The translations under genes and the position numbers were made by a program. The notes below the pieces were generated by a model. That model saw only the letters and a list, made by a program, of their open reading frames with translations. It made no database searches and was not told the origin of the DNA. Below are positions 8,682-17,954 of a DNA stretch of 64,000 nucleotides, in pieces. Every line of letters starts with the position of its first letter. The stretch's first letter is position 1. Location: the NCBI GenBank assembly GCA_028821455.1, contig JAPPGE010000068.1:1-64000 (forward strand), read 5' to 3'. The DNA comes from a bacterium. Lineage in GTDB: Bacteria; Pseudomonadota; Alphaproteobacteria; SP197.

Positions 8682-9586
8682 ACATCACGGGCAGGGATGA
8701 CGCGATTCAGCCCTTCAACCTGGGCGAGATCCATCTGGGCGGACGTCTGGTGCGTCTCGGCCCGGCACTTGACAAGATTCTCACCCAGCATGATTACCCG
8801 GAAGCGATTTCCAGGGTGCTGGGAGAACTGATCACGATTACCGTGGTCCTGGGTGCCGGCCTCAAGTTCGAGGGGCGGATGACAGCGGAAACCCGGGGTG
8901 ACGGACCTGTCCACCTGCTTGTCGCCGACTACACCAGTGGTGGAGACGTGCGTGCCTATGCAGGATTCGACCGGCAACGCCTGGAGTCCGGCGCCACTCC
9001 TCTTTCTGGTCTCCTTGGCAAGGGGGTTCTCGTCATGACGGTCGATCAGGGTTCGAAGAGCGACCTCTATCAGAGTGTCGTTGAACTCGATGGATTGGAC
9101 CTCGCGGACTGCATGCGGAGCTTCTTCCGGCAGTCGGACCAGATCGACACGGCCCTGGAGGTTGCCGTGAAGCGACAGGCCGGAGGCTGGCGCAGCGGTG
9201 CCATTGCCTTGCAGCGCATTGCCGAACTCGGACCCGGAGACGAGCCGGTCACCATGGCCGAACGGCAGGACGCCTGGAACACCACGATGGTCCTGTTGAG
9301 CTCGATCACCGACGGAGAGTTGACCGATCCCTTCCTGACGTCCCGGGATCTGCTGTACCGTCTCTTTCACGACATCGGTGTGAGGGTCCATGAACCGAGG
9401 GATGTTCGCTTCGCATGCAGTTGCACGCACACGAGGGCGCTGACTATGTTACGCGGCCTCCCGGCTGACAGCATCGACGACTACGTGGTGGACGGCAAAA
9501 TCGAGGTGGTGTGCAAGTTCTGCAACCGCCGCCAGGTCTTTCATCCTGCGGAGGTGATGCAGCAGCAGGCCTCGAAGCTGCATTGA
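8666..9586 (+). CDS. hslO: Redox-regulated chaperone Hsp33
   Basis: Cytoplasmic holdase activated by oxidative unfolding of its C-terminal zinc domain. 306 aa. The zinc ligands are visible as FACSC and CKFC near residues 253 and 286 (a CXC plus CXXC pattern), and the N-terminal part has LGELITITVVLGAGLKFEGRM and the YTSGGDVRAYA segment. ATG 8666 overlaps the argF end by 16 bp; a GTG follows directly at 8669. Last enzyme-like gene of the arg operon. Confidence 0.94.
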   Translation: MVHDLNITGRDDAIQPFNLGEIHLGGRLVRLGPALDKILTQHDYPEAISRVLGELITITVVLGAGLKFEGRMTAETRGDGPVHLLVADYTSGGDVRAYAGFDRQRLESGATPLSGLLGKGVLVMTVDQGSKSDLYQSVVELDGLDLADCMRSFFRQSDQIDTALEVAVKRQAGGWRSGAIALQRIAELGPGDEPVTMAERQDAWNTTMVLLSSITDGELTDPFLTSRDLLYRLFHDIGVRVHEPRDVRFACSCTHTRALTMLRGLPADSIDDYVVDGKIEVVCKFCNRRQVFHPAEVMQQQASKLH

Positions 9587-10185
9587 TGATGCCCTGCCGC
9601 AGAGCCTTCCTTGTGCTGTCCGCGGGCGCCCTTCTTGCCGGCTGTGCACGCAAGCCGGCCATTCGCGTACCGCCGGCGATCGAATTTGCCTCGCCTCTGA
9701 CCCTGCCTCTGGATGTGGCGACCGTCACCTTCGTGAACGAGGCGACCGGCGGGACCGTCGACGAGCCGGCACGGGACGCGAGATTCGATCTTTCCGAATG
9801 GCCCGGCGACGTGGTCAGACGCTGGTCCGAGGAACGTCTCCGGGCGGCCGGAGACCGGGGCGAGGCGCGTGTCGTCCTCCTGGAAAGCCGGTTTGTTGCC
9901 GTCCCACTCGACACGGCCGGGACGTTGGAGGGTTTCTTCACCGACGAGCAATCAGCCGCCTACGAAGGATCGCTGGCGGTCAGGATCGAGATTGTCGATC
10001 ACCCTTCGGGAAGCGGTTTCGCCGAGGCCCGCAGCTATCGCCGACAGACAGTTCCTGAGAGCCTGTCAGTCGTCGAGCGCGAGGAGACGCTCCACGCCCT
10101 CTACCAGGACGTTGTCACGGCTCTTGACGAGCGACTCGAGGCGGAGATGGCGGAGCACCTGTGGCGCTGGATCATGAGGCCCTGA
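9586..10185 (+). CDS. Putative lipoprotein of unknown function
   Basis: 199-aa protein with a short signal peptide and a clear lipobox (GALLAGC), so it is predicted to be lipid-anchored. The body is charged, with no recognised domain, and the end LERLEAEMAEHLWRWIMRP-like helix is amphipathic. The start codons ATGATG overlap the hslO stop (TGATG), which makes co-translation with the arg operon likely. It might be an outer-membrane or periplasmic accessory protein; nothing more specific can be supported. Confidence 0.75.
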   Translation: MMPCRRAFLVLSAGALLAGCARKPAIRVPPAIEFASPLTLPLDVATVTFVNEATGGTVDEPARDARFDLSEWPGDVVRRWSEERLRAAGDRGEARVVLLESRFVAVPLDTAGTLEGFFTDEQSAAYEGSLAVRIEIVDHPSGSGFAEARSYRRQTVPESLSVVEREETLHALYQDVVTALDERLEAEMAEHLWRWIMRP

Positions 10186-10226
10186 TCCGCCCCTTGTCGA
10201 CGACACCGCCTTGCCAGGTGGCCCTC

Positions 10227-11600
10227 TCAGAGCGGCGGGTGCAAGCAGGTGTACCCGGTGGCCTGCTCGAAGGCGAAGGCGACCTGCAGGGCGAGAAGGT
10301 CGCGACCGGGAGGGGCAATCACCTGCAACCCCCGGGGAATCCCGGAATCGGAAAAACCGCAGGGGACAGTGGTCGTCGGCAGACCCACCAGGGGAGACAC
10401 GTAGAGCAGAGTCCAGTCGATCAGGTCGCCGGCCATGTCGTCGTCGAAGCCGATGGCATCGCAGGGGTCGTCAGGCCAGAGCAGGACGTCGTTATCCTGG
10501 AAGGCGCGGACAAGGTCAGCCCAGACCCGGTGGCGGCAGGCCTCCGCTTCGAGAATGTCCCGGCCGGACATGGTCTCGGCCGATTGCGCGCGCCGCACCA
10601 GGACCGGATCAACGCCCGGGCCATGCACAGCGCCGACATCGCGCGCCACACGCTGTTCGCAAAGGCGGCGACTCGTTTCGGAAACGCCGCCGACATCGAT
10701 ATCGCACTGCGTCAGACGAGCCCCGAGATCGCTGAAGACCTCCAGTCCCGCCATGAAGGTGGTGCGGATGGAAGGGTCGATATCGAGCGATCCGTGATCG
10801 CAGCTCCAGCCGATGCGCAGACCGGAGAGGTCAATGGCGAGATCGACCGGACCCGCCGGAAAGGGCGCAGCCACGACCACCGGAGAGCGCGGATCGGGAC
10901 CGGCCAGAACGGAAAGGAAGAGGGCAGCATCGGCCACCGATCTTGCCATGGGACCCGGTGAGTTCATGTTGTGCCAGAGGAGGGGATTGGGCACATCCGG
11001 GACCATCCAGGAGGTCGGACGATGGCCGACGACATTGCACCATGCGGCCGGATTGCGCAGGGACCCTCCGATGTCGGAGCCGTCGGCCAGCGACACCATG
11101 CCTGCTGACAATGCCGCGGCGCTGCCGCCGCTGGAGGCACCGGGACACAGCCGGGTGTCCCAGGGGTTGCGTGTCGCGCCGAATACCGGGTTGTCGCAGG
11201 TGTTGCGCGCCATCGTGAACTCGGGCGTATTGAGTTTGCCAAGGATGATGGCGCCGGCGCGCCGTTCGCGCTCGACGACGAGGTGATCATGATCCGGCAC
11301 GTGGCGGGCGCAGGCTTGCGATCCCCAGGTGGTGCGGATCCCCCGTGTCGCGAAGCAGTCCTTCACGCCGACCGTGAGTCCGTGGAGGACTCCTTCGGCG
11401 TGTCCACTTGCCCGTTCGTCGTCCTTTCTCCGCGCTTCGTCGCGGGCCCGATCTGCATCCAGCGTGACGAAGGCATTGATCTTCGGATTACTCCCCGTGA
11501 TGCGGGCGATCTGGGCATCGACAAGTTCGAGCGATGACAGCGCGCCCGAATCCAACAGCCGCTTGTGCTCGAGAGCCGTCAGATGACAGAGATCGGTCAT
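10227..11600 (-). CDS. Amidase (amidase-signature family)
   Basis: 457-aa serine hydrolase of the amidase-signature family, which cleaves small amides. The Ser-cisSer-Lys triad is present: the lysine in TVGVKDCF, and the two serines in the PGASSGGSAAAL and GSDIGGSLRNPA segments. It is distinct from GatA by context, as no gatB or gatC is nearby. The ATG at 11600 overlaps the argE stop (ATGA), and an upstream extension in this frame is out-of-frame argE. It is last in the folE-trkH-argE-amidase run, and its substrate is unknown. Confidence 0.88.
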   Translation of the reverse strand: MTDLCHLTALEHKRLLDSGALSSLELVDAQIARITGSNPKINAFVTLDADRARDEARRKDDERASGHAEGVLHGLTVGVKDCFATRGIRTTWGSQACARHVPDHDHLVVERERRAGAIILGKLNTPEFTMARNTCDNPVFGATRNPWDTRLCPGASSGGSAAALSAGMVSLADGSDIGGSLRNPAAWCNVVGHRPTSWMVPDVPNPLLWHNMNSPGPMARSVADAALFLSVLAGPDPRSPVVVAAPFPAGPVDLAIDLSGLRIGWSCDHGSLDIDPSIRTTFMAGLEVFSDLGARLTQCDIDVGGVSETSRRLCEQRVARDVGAVHGPGVDPVLVRRAQSAETMSGRDILEAEACRHRVWADLVRAFQDNDVLLWPDDPCDAIGFDDDMAGDLIDWTLLYVSPLVGLPTTTVPCGFSDSGIPRGLQVIAPPGRDLLALQVAFAFEQATGYTCLHPPL

Positions 11601-12745
11601 GCGAGGCGTGTCATGAGCCGGCGCAGGAATGCGTGGCAGGCCTCGACCTGGTCCATGGCTATGAACTCGTTGGGCTGATGCGCCTGGGCAATGTCGCCAG
11701 GACCGCACACCACGGCGGCGTAGCTGTTTTCCTGGAAGATGCCGGCCTCGGTGCCGAATGATGCCTGGGAGGTACTGTTGGCGCCGGTCAGCTGAAGGGC
11801 GAGTTCGGTTGCCGCGGAAGCGCTGTCCGGTCTGAGCGGCGGCACCCTGGCTCCGCTTGTAGTGGTGATGTCGCAGTCCGGGTGTCGCGACTTCATGTTC
11901 TCTCGCAGTTGGTCGAGACGCTCATGGGCCCGGCCTTCGATCTCCGCCGGGTCATCCGTCGGCATGGTGCGGAAGTGCCAGTCGACATGACAGTCCTGGG
12001 CGATGATGTTGCTGGCGGTTCCACCGTTGAGAATGCCCACCTGAATGGTGGTGTAGGGTGGCACGAATCCGAGATCGGGACGGGCCCGGGTCTGGTACTC
12101 CTCGAACAGGTCATCGAGGAAGGCGACGAATCGTCCGCCGGCATGGGTGGCACTCACGCCGATGTGGGTGGCGCTGGAGTGGGCCGGCACGCCTCTGAAG
12201 TGCGTATGGAACACGGCGATCCCCTTGTGCGCATCCACCACTTCCATCAGCGTCGGCTCGCCGATGATGACGGCAGAGGGCCGAAGATCACGGCGCTTCA
12301 GTTCGCCGATGAGTCCGTGGACGCCAAGGCAGCCGACCTCCTCGTCATAGGAAAAGGCAAGGTGAATGGGGCGTTTGAGTCCGCAGGCGAGGAATTCCGG
12401 CACGCACGCCAGGGCAACGGCGATGAAGCTCTTCATGTCACTGGTGCCGCGGCCAAAGAGCCTGCCGCCTTCATCGTGGACCTCGAAGGGATCGGTGTTC
12501 CATGGCTGGCCATCCACCGGCACCACATCCGTGTGTCCGGAAAGCACCACGCCTCCCTCCCTGTCCGGGCCCAGGGTGGCGAACAAATTCGCCTTGCGGC
12601 GTTCGTCGTCGTGAACGAGGGTGCTCGCGATGCCGTGCGACTCCAGGTAGTCGGCGATCCAGTGAATCATCTCCAGGTTCGAGCGGTGACTCGTGGTGTC
12701 GAAGGCAATCAGGCGGCGGATCATGTCGACCGGAGTCATGGTCAC
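11597..12745 (-). CDS. argE: Acetylornithine deacetylase, M20 family
   Basis: 382-aa zinc peptidase-like enzyme, probably hydrolysing N-acetylornithine. Motifs: LSGHTDVVPVDG (metal-binding H and D), GRGTSDMK (bridging D), and SYDEEVGCLG (catalytic E plus metal E), with a late histidine in DIAQAHQPNEF. The spacing is typical of ArgE/DapE, and the AHQPNEF ending favours ArgE. It overlaps trkH and the amidase by 4 bp each. An alternative acyl-amino-acid substrate cannot be excluded given the neighbouring amidase. Confidence 0.88.
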   Translation of the reverse strand: MTMTPVDMIRRLIAFDTTSHRSNLEMIHWIADYLESHGIASTLVHDDERRKANLFATLGPDREGGVVLSGHTDVVPVDGQPWNTDPFEVHDEGGRLFGRGTSDMKSFIAVALACVPEFLACGLKRPIHLAFSYDEEVGCLGVHGLIGELKRRDLRPSAVIIGEPTLMEVVDAHKGIAVFHTHFRGVPAHSSATHIGVSATHAGGRFVAFLDDLFEEYQTRARPDLGFVPPYTTIQVGILNGGTASNIIAQDCHVDWHFRTMPTDDPAEIEGRAHERLDQLRENMKSRHPDCDITTTSGARVPPLRPDSASAATELALQLTGANSTSQASFGTEAGIFQENSYAAVVCGPGDIAQAHQPNEFIAMDQVEACHAFLRRLMTRLA

Positions 12746-14193
12746 TCTCTCCAGAAATCAGGTGTCACAAGAACGAGCAGCGTCAGAAACTCGAGTCTGC
12801 CCAGGAGCATGCCGATGCACAGAAGGAGTTTCGCAGTATCGGGAAGCTCTGAATAGTTGCCATGCGGTCCGATGACGGGTCCGAGCCCCGGTCCGATGTT
12901 GGAGAGTGCGGCCACCGCACCCGAAGCACTGGTCACGAAATCGAGATCGTGTGCCGCCAGACCGGCGGTCAGCAGGAAGAAGCCAGCGACAAAAATGATC
13001 AGGAAGGTCGCGACGGACTGCGCCACCCCGTCACTGATGCGCATGTCGTTGTAGTGGGCGATGAACACCCCGTGTGGCTGGATGAGTCGCCGGAGCTGGA
13101 TGTAGAGCATGGCGGCGAGAACGTGGACGCGGAACATCTTGATGCCACCGGCCGTCGAACCGGTACATCCTCCCAGGAACAGGAGAATGAAGAAGATGGC
13201 GACGGCAAAGCCTCCCCAGGCACCGAAATCCTCTGTCGTGTATCCGGTGCTCGTGGCGATGGCCACGACGTTGAATGATACTTCCCGCAACACGCTCCAG
13301 GAGAACACCACGTCGCTGGTCTGGATGGAGCGGTAGATGGTCAGGAGGGTGATGACGACGACGATGATGCTGATGAAGAGGCGAAGCTGGACATCGCGCC
13401 ACAGCGGGACGAAGTGGCCACGCGTCATCTGCATGTAGATGACGAAGGGCAGGGCACCCAGGATCATGAACACCATGGCGACAAGTTCGATCGACTGATT
13501 GTCGAAGTGACCGATGGAGCCGTCATGGGTGGAGAAGCCTGCGGTGGACACCGTCGTCATGGCATGGGCCAGGGCATCGAATGTCGACATGCCGGCGCCC
13601 CAGTAGGCAAGGAAGCACAGCACCGAGAACACCGCATAGATGAACGTGATGACGGCGGCGATGCGCACGGTGCGCGGCAGCATCTTTTCCTGGTCCGACG
13701 ATTCAGTGCTGAACAGCTGCATGCCTGCGATGCGAAGCATGGGCAGCACGGCAACGGCCGTGACGATGATGCCGATGCCACCCAGCCACTGAAGCAGGGC
13801 ACGCCACAGCAGGATGCCGGTCTGCCTGGACTGCAGGTCGGTCACGACGGTCGCGCCGGTCGTCGTCAATCCCGCCGTCGCCTCGAACAGGGCATCGGTG
13901 TAGTCGAGACCGAGGTCGGCAAAGGCGAAGGGCAACGCGGCGAAGGCACACAGCACGATCCACGAAACGGCCGTGAGGAGGAAGGCCTGGCGCACGCTCA
14001 GTCCCGAAGCGCTCGTGAGGTTGGTGAGAAAGAGTGCCATACCGACAAACAACGTCAGCGAACCGGCGCCAAGGAACACCAGCCAGTCATCATGCCCTTC
14101 AACGAGATCGGCCGTCATCGGCAGAAACATGGCCACGGCAAGCAGGGAAAGAAGGATGCCGGCAATCTGCAGAATGGGCCTGATATCGATCAC
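12742..14193 (-). CDS. trkH: Trk-type potassium uptake protein TrkH
   Basis: Inner-membrane K+ channel subunit with about ten membrane segments. 483 aa from the GTG at 14193, matching the usual TrkH length. A longer upstream extension is polar and overlaps folE. The pore-loop repeats are visible as TAGLTTTGATVV, MTTVSTAGFST, VAIATSTGYTTEDFG and a final ALSNIGPGLG, each a relaxed version of the K+ filter. The regulatory subunit TrkA is not in the window. It follows folE by 34 bp and overlaps argE by 4 bp. Confidence 0.93.
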   Translation of the reverse strand: MIDIRPILQIAGILLSLLAVAMFLPMTADLVEGHDDWLVFLGAGSLTLFVGMALFLTNLTSASGLSVRQAFLLTAVSWIVLCAFAALPFAFADLGLDYTDALFEATAGLTTTGATVVTDLQSRQTGILLWRALLQWLGGIGIIVTAVAVLPMLRIAGMQLFSTESSDQEKMLPRTVRIAAVITFIYAVFSVLCFLAYWGAGMSTFDALAHAMTTVSTAGFSTHDGSIGHFDNQSIELVAMVFMILGALPFVIYMQMTRGHFVPLWRDVQLRLFISIIVVVITLLTIYRSIQTSDVVFSWSVLREVSFNVVAIATSTGYTTEDFGAWGGFAVAIFFILLFLGGCTGSTAGGIKMFRVHVLAAMLYIQLRRLIQPHGVFIAHYNDMRISDGVAQSVATFLIIFVAGFFLLTAGLAAHDLDFVTSASGAVAALSNIGPGLGPVIGPHGNYSELPDTAKLLLCIGMLLGRLEFLTLLVLVTPDFWRE

Positions 14194-14227
14194 GGACGTG
14201 TCCCGCTCGTCGAGGATCCGGCGTGTG

Positions 14228-14833
14228 CTACGTCGACATCCCCGGTACGGGATTGCCGATGTAGGCCAGAAACTCGCGGCGCGTTGCCGATTTGATGCGG
14301 AAGTCGCCAAGCATGCGGCTGGTCACCATGGTGACGCCCGGCTTGTGGACGCCGCGTGTGGTCATGCAGTGATGAGTCGCCTCGACGACAACGCCCACGC
14401 CCCTTGGCTCGAGGATGTCGTTGATGGTGTCCGCGATCTGTGCCGTCAGGCGTTCCTGGATCTGCAGCCGCCGAGAATAGATCTCCACCATGCGCGCCAG
14501 TTTTGATATGCCGACGACACGCGAACGAGGCATGTAGGCGATATGGCACTGGCCGATGACAGGGGCGAGGTGGTGTTCGCAGTGGGATTCGAAACGGACA
14601 TTCCTGAGGGCGATCATTTCGTCGTAGCCCTCTGTCTCGTCGAAGGTCCTGGCCAGGAAGCTGGCCGGGTCCATGCCGTAGCCGGTGAACCACTCGCGGT
14701 AGGCGTTCACCACGCGTGACGGAGTGTCCAGAAGTCCCTGGCGTTGGGGGTCGTCGCCAGCCCAGCGTATCAGTGTCCTGACCGCATCCTCGGCCTCCTC
14801 GCGGGAGGGACTGTCCTCGCAGGATTCGCTCAC
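14228..14833 (-). CDS. folE: GTP cyclohydrolase I
   Basis: First enzyme of tetrahydrofolate synthesis, forming dihydroneopterin triphosphate from GTP. 201 aa. The zinc and active-site motif [22 protein letters not shown] is intact, including the Cys-His-His cluster, followed by [21 protein letters not shown] and [13 protein letters not shown] with the second zinc cysteine. It sits 58 bp after apaG. Folate supply matters to the folate-dependent demethylases further along, though there is no sign of shared regulation. Confidence 0.96.
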   Translation of the reverse strand: MSESCEDSPSREEAEDAVRTLIRWAGDDPQRQGLLDTPSRVVNAYREWFTGYGMDPASFLARTFDETEGYDEMIALRNVRFESHCEHHLAPVIGQCHIAYMPRSRVVGISKLARMVEIYSRRLQIQERLTAQIADTINDILEPRGVGVVVEATHHCMTTRGVHKPGVTMVTSRMLGDFRIKSATRREFLAYIGNPVPGMST

Positions 14834-14891
14834 GTCTCGACTCCCCGACCGTTGGCAGGTCGGCCTCTCTTATCCCCTGGCGCGTGAGGGT

Positions 14892-15284
14892 TCAATTGAT
14901 GCGCCGGGCCTGCCAGGGGCTGTCCAGTGAAAAGGCGGGGACCACGGCATCGAACATTTCGCCTGATTCGGCCTGCATCTGGTAGGTCCCGGCCATGATG
15001 CCGGATGGTGTCGAAAGCGGTGTCCCGGAGGTGTACTCGAAGGACTCTCCAGGTTGGAGAACGGGTTGTTCCCCGACGACACCCGGCCCCTGGACCTCCT
15101 GGAGCCGGCCCCGTCCGTCGGTGATCTTCCAGTGGCGGGTCAGAAGTTGCACGGTTTCCTCGCCTTCATTGACAATTCTGACCTGGTAGGCCCACACGAA
15201 GTGATTGCTGTCCGGCTCGGACTGACTCTCGAGGTAGACCGGGTTGACCGAGATGCGTACACCACGGGTCACTTCTTCATACAT
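14892..15284 (-). CDS. apaG: ApaG/CorD family protein
   Basis: 130-aa single-domain beta-sandwich protein of the ApaG (DUF525) family, whose biochemical role is poorly defined. The family core is visible: FVWAYQVRIVNEGEETVQLL, HWKITDGRG, VGEQPVLQPGESFEYTSG and MAGTYQM. ATG 15284 yields the normal length; an upstream extension of 20 residues in frame adds nothing recognisable. It is divergent from the tRNA-Gly gene and probably heads the minus-strand run with folE. Confidence 0.94.
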   Translation of the reverse strand: MYEEVTRGVRISVNPVYLESQSEPDSNHFVWAYQVRIVNEGEETVQLLTRHWKITDGRGRLQEVQGPGVVGEQPVLQPGESFEYTSGTPLSTPSGIMAGTYQMQAESGEMFDAVVPAFSLDSPWQARRIN

Positions 15285-15399
15285 GGTCCATCTCTCCGGA
15301 GAGGCAACAGTGACAACGGTGCAGCGGTCGGCATGTCGGGTCAACCCATGCCGCGTGCCGGTTGCGGCCTCCAGGCGGTCCGGAATAGAGTGCCATGAG

Positions 15400-15473
15400 G
15401 CGGGTGTAGTTCAATGGCAGAACGAAAGCTTCCCAAGCTTTAGACGAGGGTTCGATTCCCTTCACCCGCTCCA
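15400..15473 (+). tRNA. tRNA-Gly (CCC)
   Basis: A complete 74-nt cloverleaf: acceptor GCGGGTG/CACCCGC, anticodon stem AAAGC/GCTTT around the loop TTCCCAA (anticodon CCC, reads GGG), T arm with GGTTCGATTCC, discriminator T and encoded CCA. It lies between divergent apaG and the minus-strand panE-like gene, whose stop codon is 1 bp beyond the CCA end. Confidence 0.96.
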
Positions 15474-15474
15474 C

Positions 15475-16461
15475 TCACGACGACCGCCTGTAGAGACCGA
15501 GAAGCTCGGCCTTCTGTCGTATCAGCGCCAGTACGATGTCGATCGTCGGTGTGGGATGTCCGGCGATCCGACCCAGTTCCTGAACCGAGGAAACCAGCGC
15601 ATCGATCTCCATGGCCCGGCCCTGCTCGAGATCCTGGAGCATGCTTGTGCGGTGCGCGCCGACGGCCCCGGCCCCATCGATCCGACTCTCGACATCGATG
15701 GCAAACCGTACGCCGAGGGTTTCCGCCACCGCCCGGGCTTCCGTCATCATCGTGCGGCACAGCTGGCGGACGTCCCGGTCTCCGGCCATCTGTTCGAGGG
15801 TGGCCCCGGTCAACGCCGAGACCGGATTGAAACAGAGATTGCCCCAGAGCTTCACCCAGATATCGTCGCGAATCCTTGTCCGCACCGGCACCTTGAGTCC
15901 GTTCTCGCGCATCATCAGCGCCAGGGTGCGCGTGCGCTCCGTGGTCTCGCCCGATGGCTCTCCAAGAAAGAAGCGATCACCCTTGAGGTGACGCACCACA
16001 CCGGGCGCGGCGACCTCGCACGCCGGAAAGACGACACACCCGATGGCGCGTTCGGGGCCGATGCCGTCCCACTGGACGTCGCCGGGATCGACACTCTTCA
16101 GACGTTGGTCGCGCCACGCTCCCTCGAGACCGTGAAAGTACCACCAGGGAACCCCGTTGACGGCCGTCACGACAGCCGTTTCGGGTGTCAGCATCGCCTG
16201 CATGGGTGCGACGACCGCAGGCACCGAGTGAGCCTTGAGGGTGATGATCACATAGTCCTGCTCTCCGGCTTCCCGCGGATCGTCGGTGGCCCTGATGCTT
16301 CGAGTCTGTCGTCCTTCGGCCGACTCCAGGGTCAGACCGTCCTTCTGGATGGCGGCGAGATGTGGTCCGCGGGCGATGAGCGTGACTTCGGCACCGCTCC
16401 CGGCGAGCATGAATCCAAGGTAGCCGCCGATGGCCCCGGCGCCGTAGACAGCGACCCTCAC
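15475..16461 (-). CDS. 2-dehydropantoate 2-reductase family protein (PanE-like)
   Basis: 328-aa NAD(P)H-dependent reductase. An N-terminal Rossmann motif, VYGAGAIGGYLG, and the second-half helix with KLWGNLCFNPVSALTG carrying the catalytic lysine and asparagine identify the ketopantoate reductase family, and a late DQ-free SSMLQDLEQGR-type segment fits the family. It overlaps the acyl-CoA synthetase gene by 4 bp, so it is the last gene of a three-gene operon with a radical SAM protein. That context suggests it may reduce a different 2-keto acid instead of serving pantothenate synthesis; the pantothenate role is therefore not assumed. Confidence 0.85.
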   Translation of the reverse strand: MRVAVYGAGAIGGYLGFMLAGSGAEVTLIARGPHLAAIQKDGLTLESAEGRQTRSIRATDDPREAGEQDYVIITLKAHSVPAVVAPMQAMLTPETAVVTAVNGVPWWYFHGLEGAWRDQRLKSVDPGDVQWDGIGPERAIGCVVFPACEVAAPGVVRHLKGDRFFLGEPSGETTERTRTLALMMRENGLKVPVRTRIRDDIWVKLWGNLCFNPVSALTGATLEQMAGDRDVRQLCRTMMTEARAVAETLGVRFAIDVESRIDGAGAVGAHRTSMLQDLEQGRAMEIDALVSSVQELGRIAGHPTPTIDIVLALIRQKAELLGLYRRSS

Positions 16462-17954
16462 GACGCAAGTCCGAGTGTTGCGGCGAGTCCTATGCGCTGC
16501 AGCTTGCCGGTTGCTCCCTTGGGGATCTCATCGAGGATGATCACCTGGCGGGGAACCTTGAAGGCAGCCAGGCGTGCGCCGGCGAAGGACCGCAGCGACG
16601 CTTCCGAGGGAGCCTCTCCGTCTCTTGGCACGACGGCAACGGCAACGTCTTCGCCGAGCGTTGCATGGGGAACGGCGAACGTGACCGCCTGATCGACAGC
16701 GGGGTGCGCCATCAGGACCTCGTCCACCTCGAGGGGGCTGATCTTCTCGCCTCCCCGGTTGATGATCTCCTTGAGCCGTCCGGTGAGCCACAGGTAGCCC
16801 CGGTCATCGAGAAGACCCTGATCGCCCGTGCGGAACCAGCCATCGACGAAGGCCGCACCGTTGGCGTCATCGTTGTTCTCGTATCCGTGGGTGACATTGG
16901 CGCCACGGATGACGACCTCGCCGGTTTCTCCGGCTTGAAGGAGATGACCTCTCTCCTCATCCATGATCGCCACCTCCGGCCCTGCGGCGATACCCACTGA
17001 ACCGGCATGCCGTGGCGCCGGGGGAAGAGGGTTGGAGGTCATCTGATGGGATGCCTCCGTCATGCCGTAGGATTCGATCACCGGGCAGCCGAAGGTTGCC
17101 TCGAGTTCTTCCATGACCCGTGACGGCAGCGACGCCGAGGAAGACCGGATCAGCCTCAGATCCAGCGACGCCAGAGTCGCGACGTTGCGCGGTGCTCGGG
17201 CGAGAATCGCCTGGTGCATGGTTGGAACGGCCGTGTACCAGGTGGGCCGGATGTCCTCGCACCAGGAGAAGAACTTCAGGGGATTGAATCCCGGAGCACA
17301 GTAAACACTGGCGCCAGCCCGCATGGTCGAGAGCACGGCCCCGACAAGCCCGTGAATGTGGAAAAGAGGCATGATGTTGAGCGCCCGGTCTTCGAAAGAA
17401 AGGGCGAGGCTCTGCGCGATGTTCGTGGCCGAGGCGGCAAGATTGTCCCGCGACAACGGCACGATCTTGGGTCGCGACGTGGTTCCCGAGGTGTGGAGCA
17501 CGAGCGCTGTTCCGGCATCGTGGGTGACCGTGCGAGGGTCCGGTTCCTCGCGCAGGCGCAACGTGAAGGCGCCGGCCCTCGCGTTTTCCCCGACGCACAC
17601 TTGAGCCAGTCCCATACCCAGATCGCGCGCCACGGCGACGGCGTCGGACTCTGATCCCTCCTCGACAATCAGCAGCCGGGCGTCGAGATCCTCGAGATAG
17701 AACCTGAACTCGTCCCCGCGATAGGCAGGATTGAGCGGGGCGGCAGTGAGGCCTGCGGCAACGCCGAGAAAGGCCGACGCCATCTCGGGACCATTGGGAA
17801 GGACAAGAGCGACGCGGTCGCCGTCTGCGAGACCGACATGACCGAGAAAGTCCCGGATCTCGCAGACCTGTCGGGCCAGGTCGCGATAGCTCATCGACTG
17901 GCGCCCGGGAGCGCCGATGGCCGGAGCATCGGCGGCGCCCATGAGGTCAACCAT
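16458..17954 (-). CDS. AMP-forming acyl-CoA synthetase/ligase
   Basis: 498-aa adenylate-forming enzyme. Core motifs: LHTSGTTSRPKIVPLS (P-loop), YGMTEASHQM (A5), GWFRTGDQGLLDDRGYLWLTGR (A7/A8) and a final KGATGKLQR with the catalytic lysine. The short length and the LFHIHGLVGAVL segment resemble the Pcs60/AAE3 branch, which includes oxalyl-CoA synthetases. This is a resemblance from memory and not proof of substrate. It starts at the base where the radical SAM gene stops and overlaps the PanE-like gene by 4 bp. Confidence 0.88.
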   Translation of the reverse strand: MVDLMGAADAPAIGAPGRQSMSYRDLARQVCEIRDFLGHVGLADGDRVALVLPNGPEMASAFLGVAAGLTAAPLNPAYRGDEFRFYLEDLDARLLIVEEGSESDAVAVARDLGMGLAQVCVGENARAGAFTLRLREEPDPRTVTHDAGTALVLHTSGTTSRPKIVPLSRDNLAASATNIAQSLALSFEDRALNIMPLFHIHGLVGAVLSTMRAGASVYCAPGFNPLKFFSWCEDIRPTWYTAVPTMHQAILARAPRNVATLASLDLRLIRSSSASLPSRVMEELEATFGCPVIESYGMTEASHQMTSNPLPPAPRHAGSVGIAAGPEVAIMDEERGHLLQAGETGEVVIRGANVTHGYENNDDANGAAFVDGWFRTGDQGLLDDRGYLWLTGRLKEIINRGGEKISPLEVDEVLMAHPAVDQAVTFAVPHATLGEDVAVAVVPRDGEAPSEASLRSFAGARLAAFKVPRQVIILDEIPKGATGKLQRIGLAATLGLAS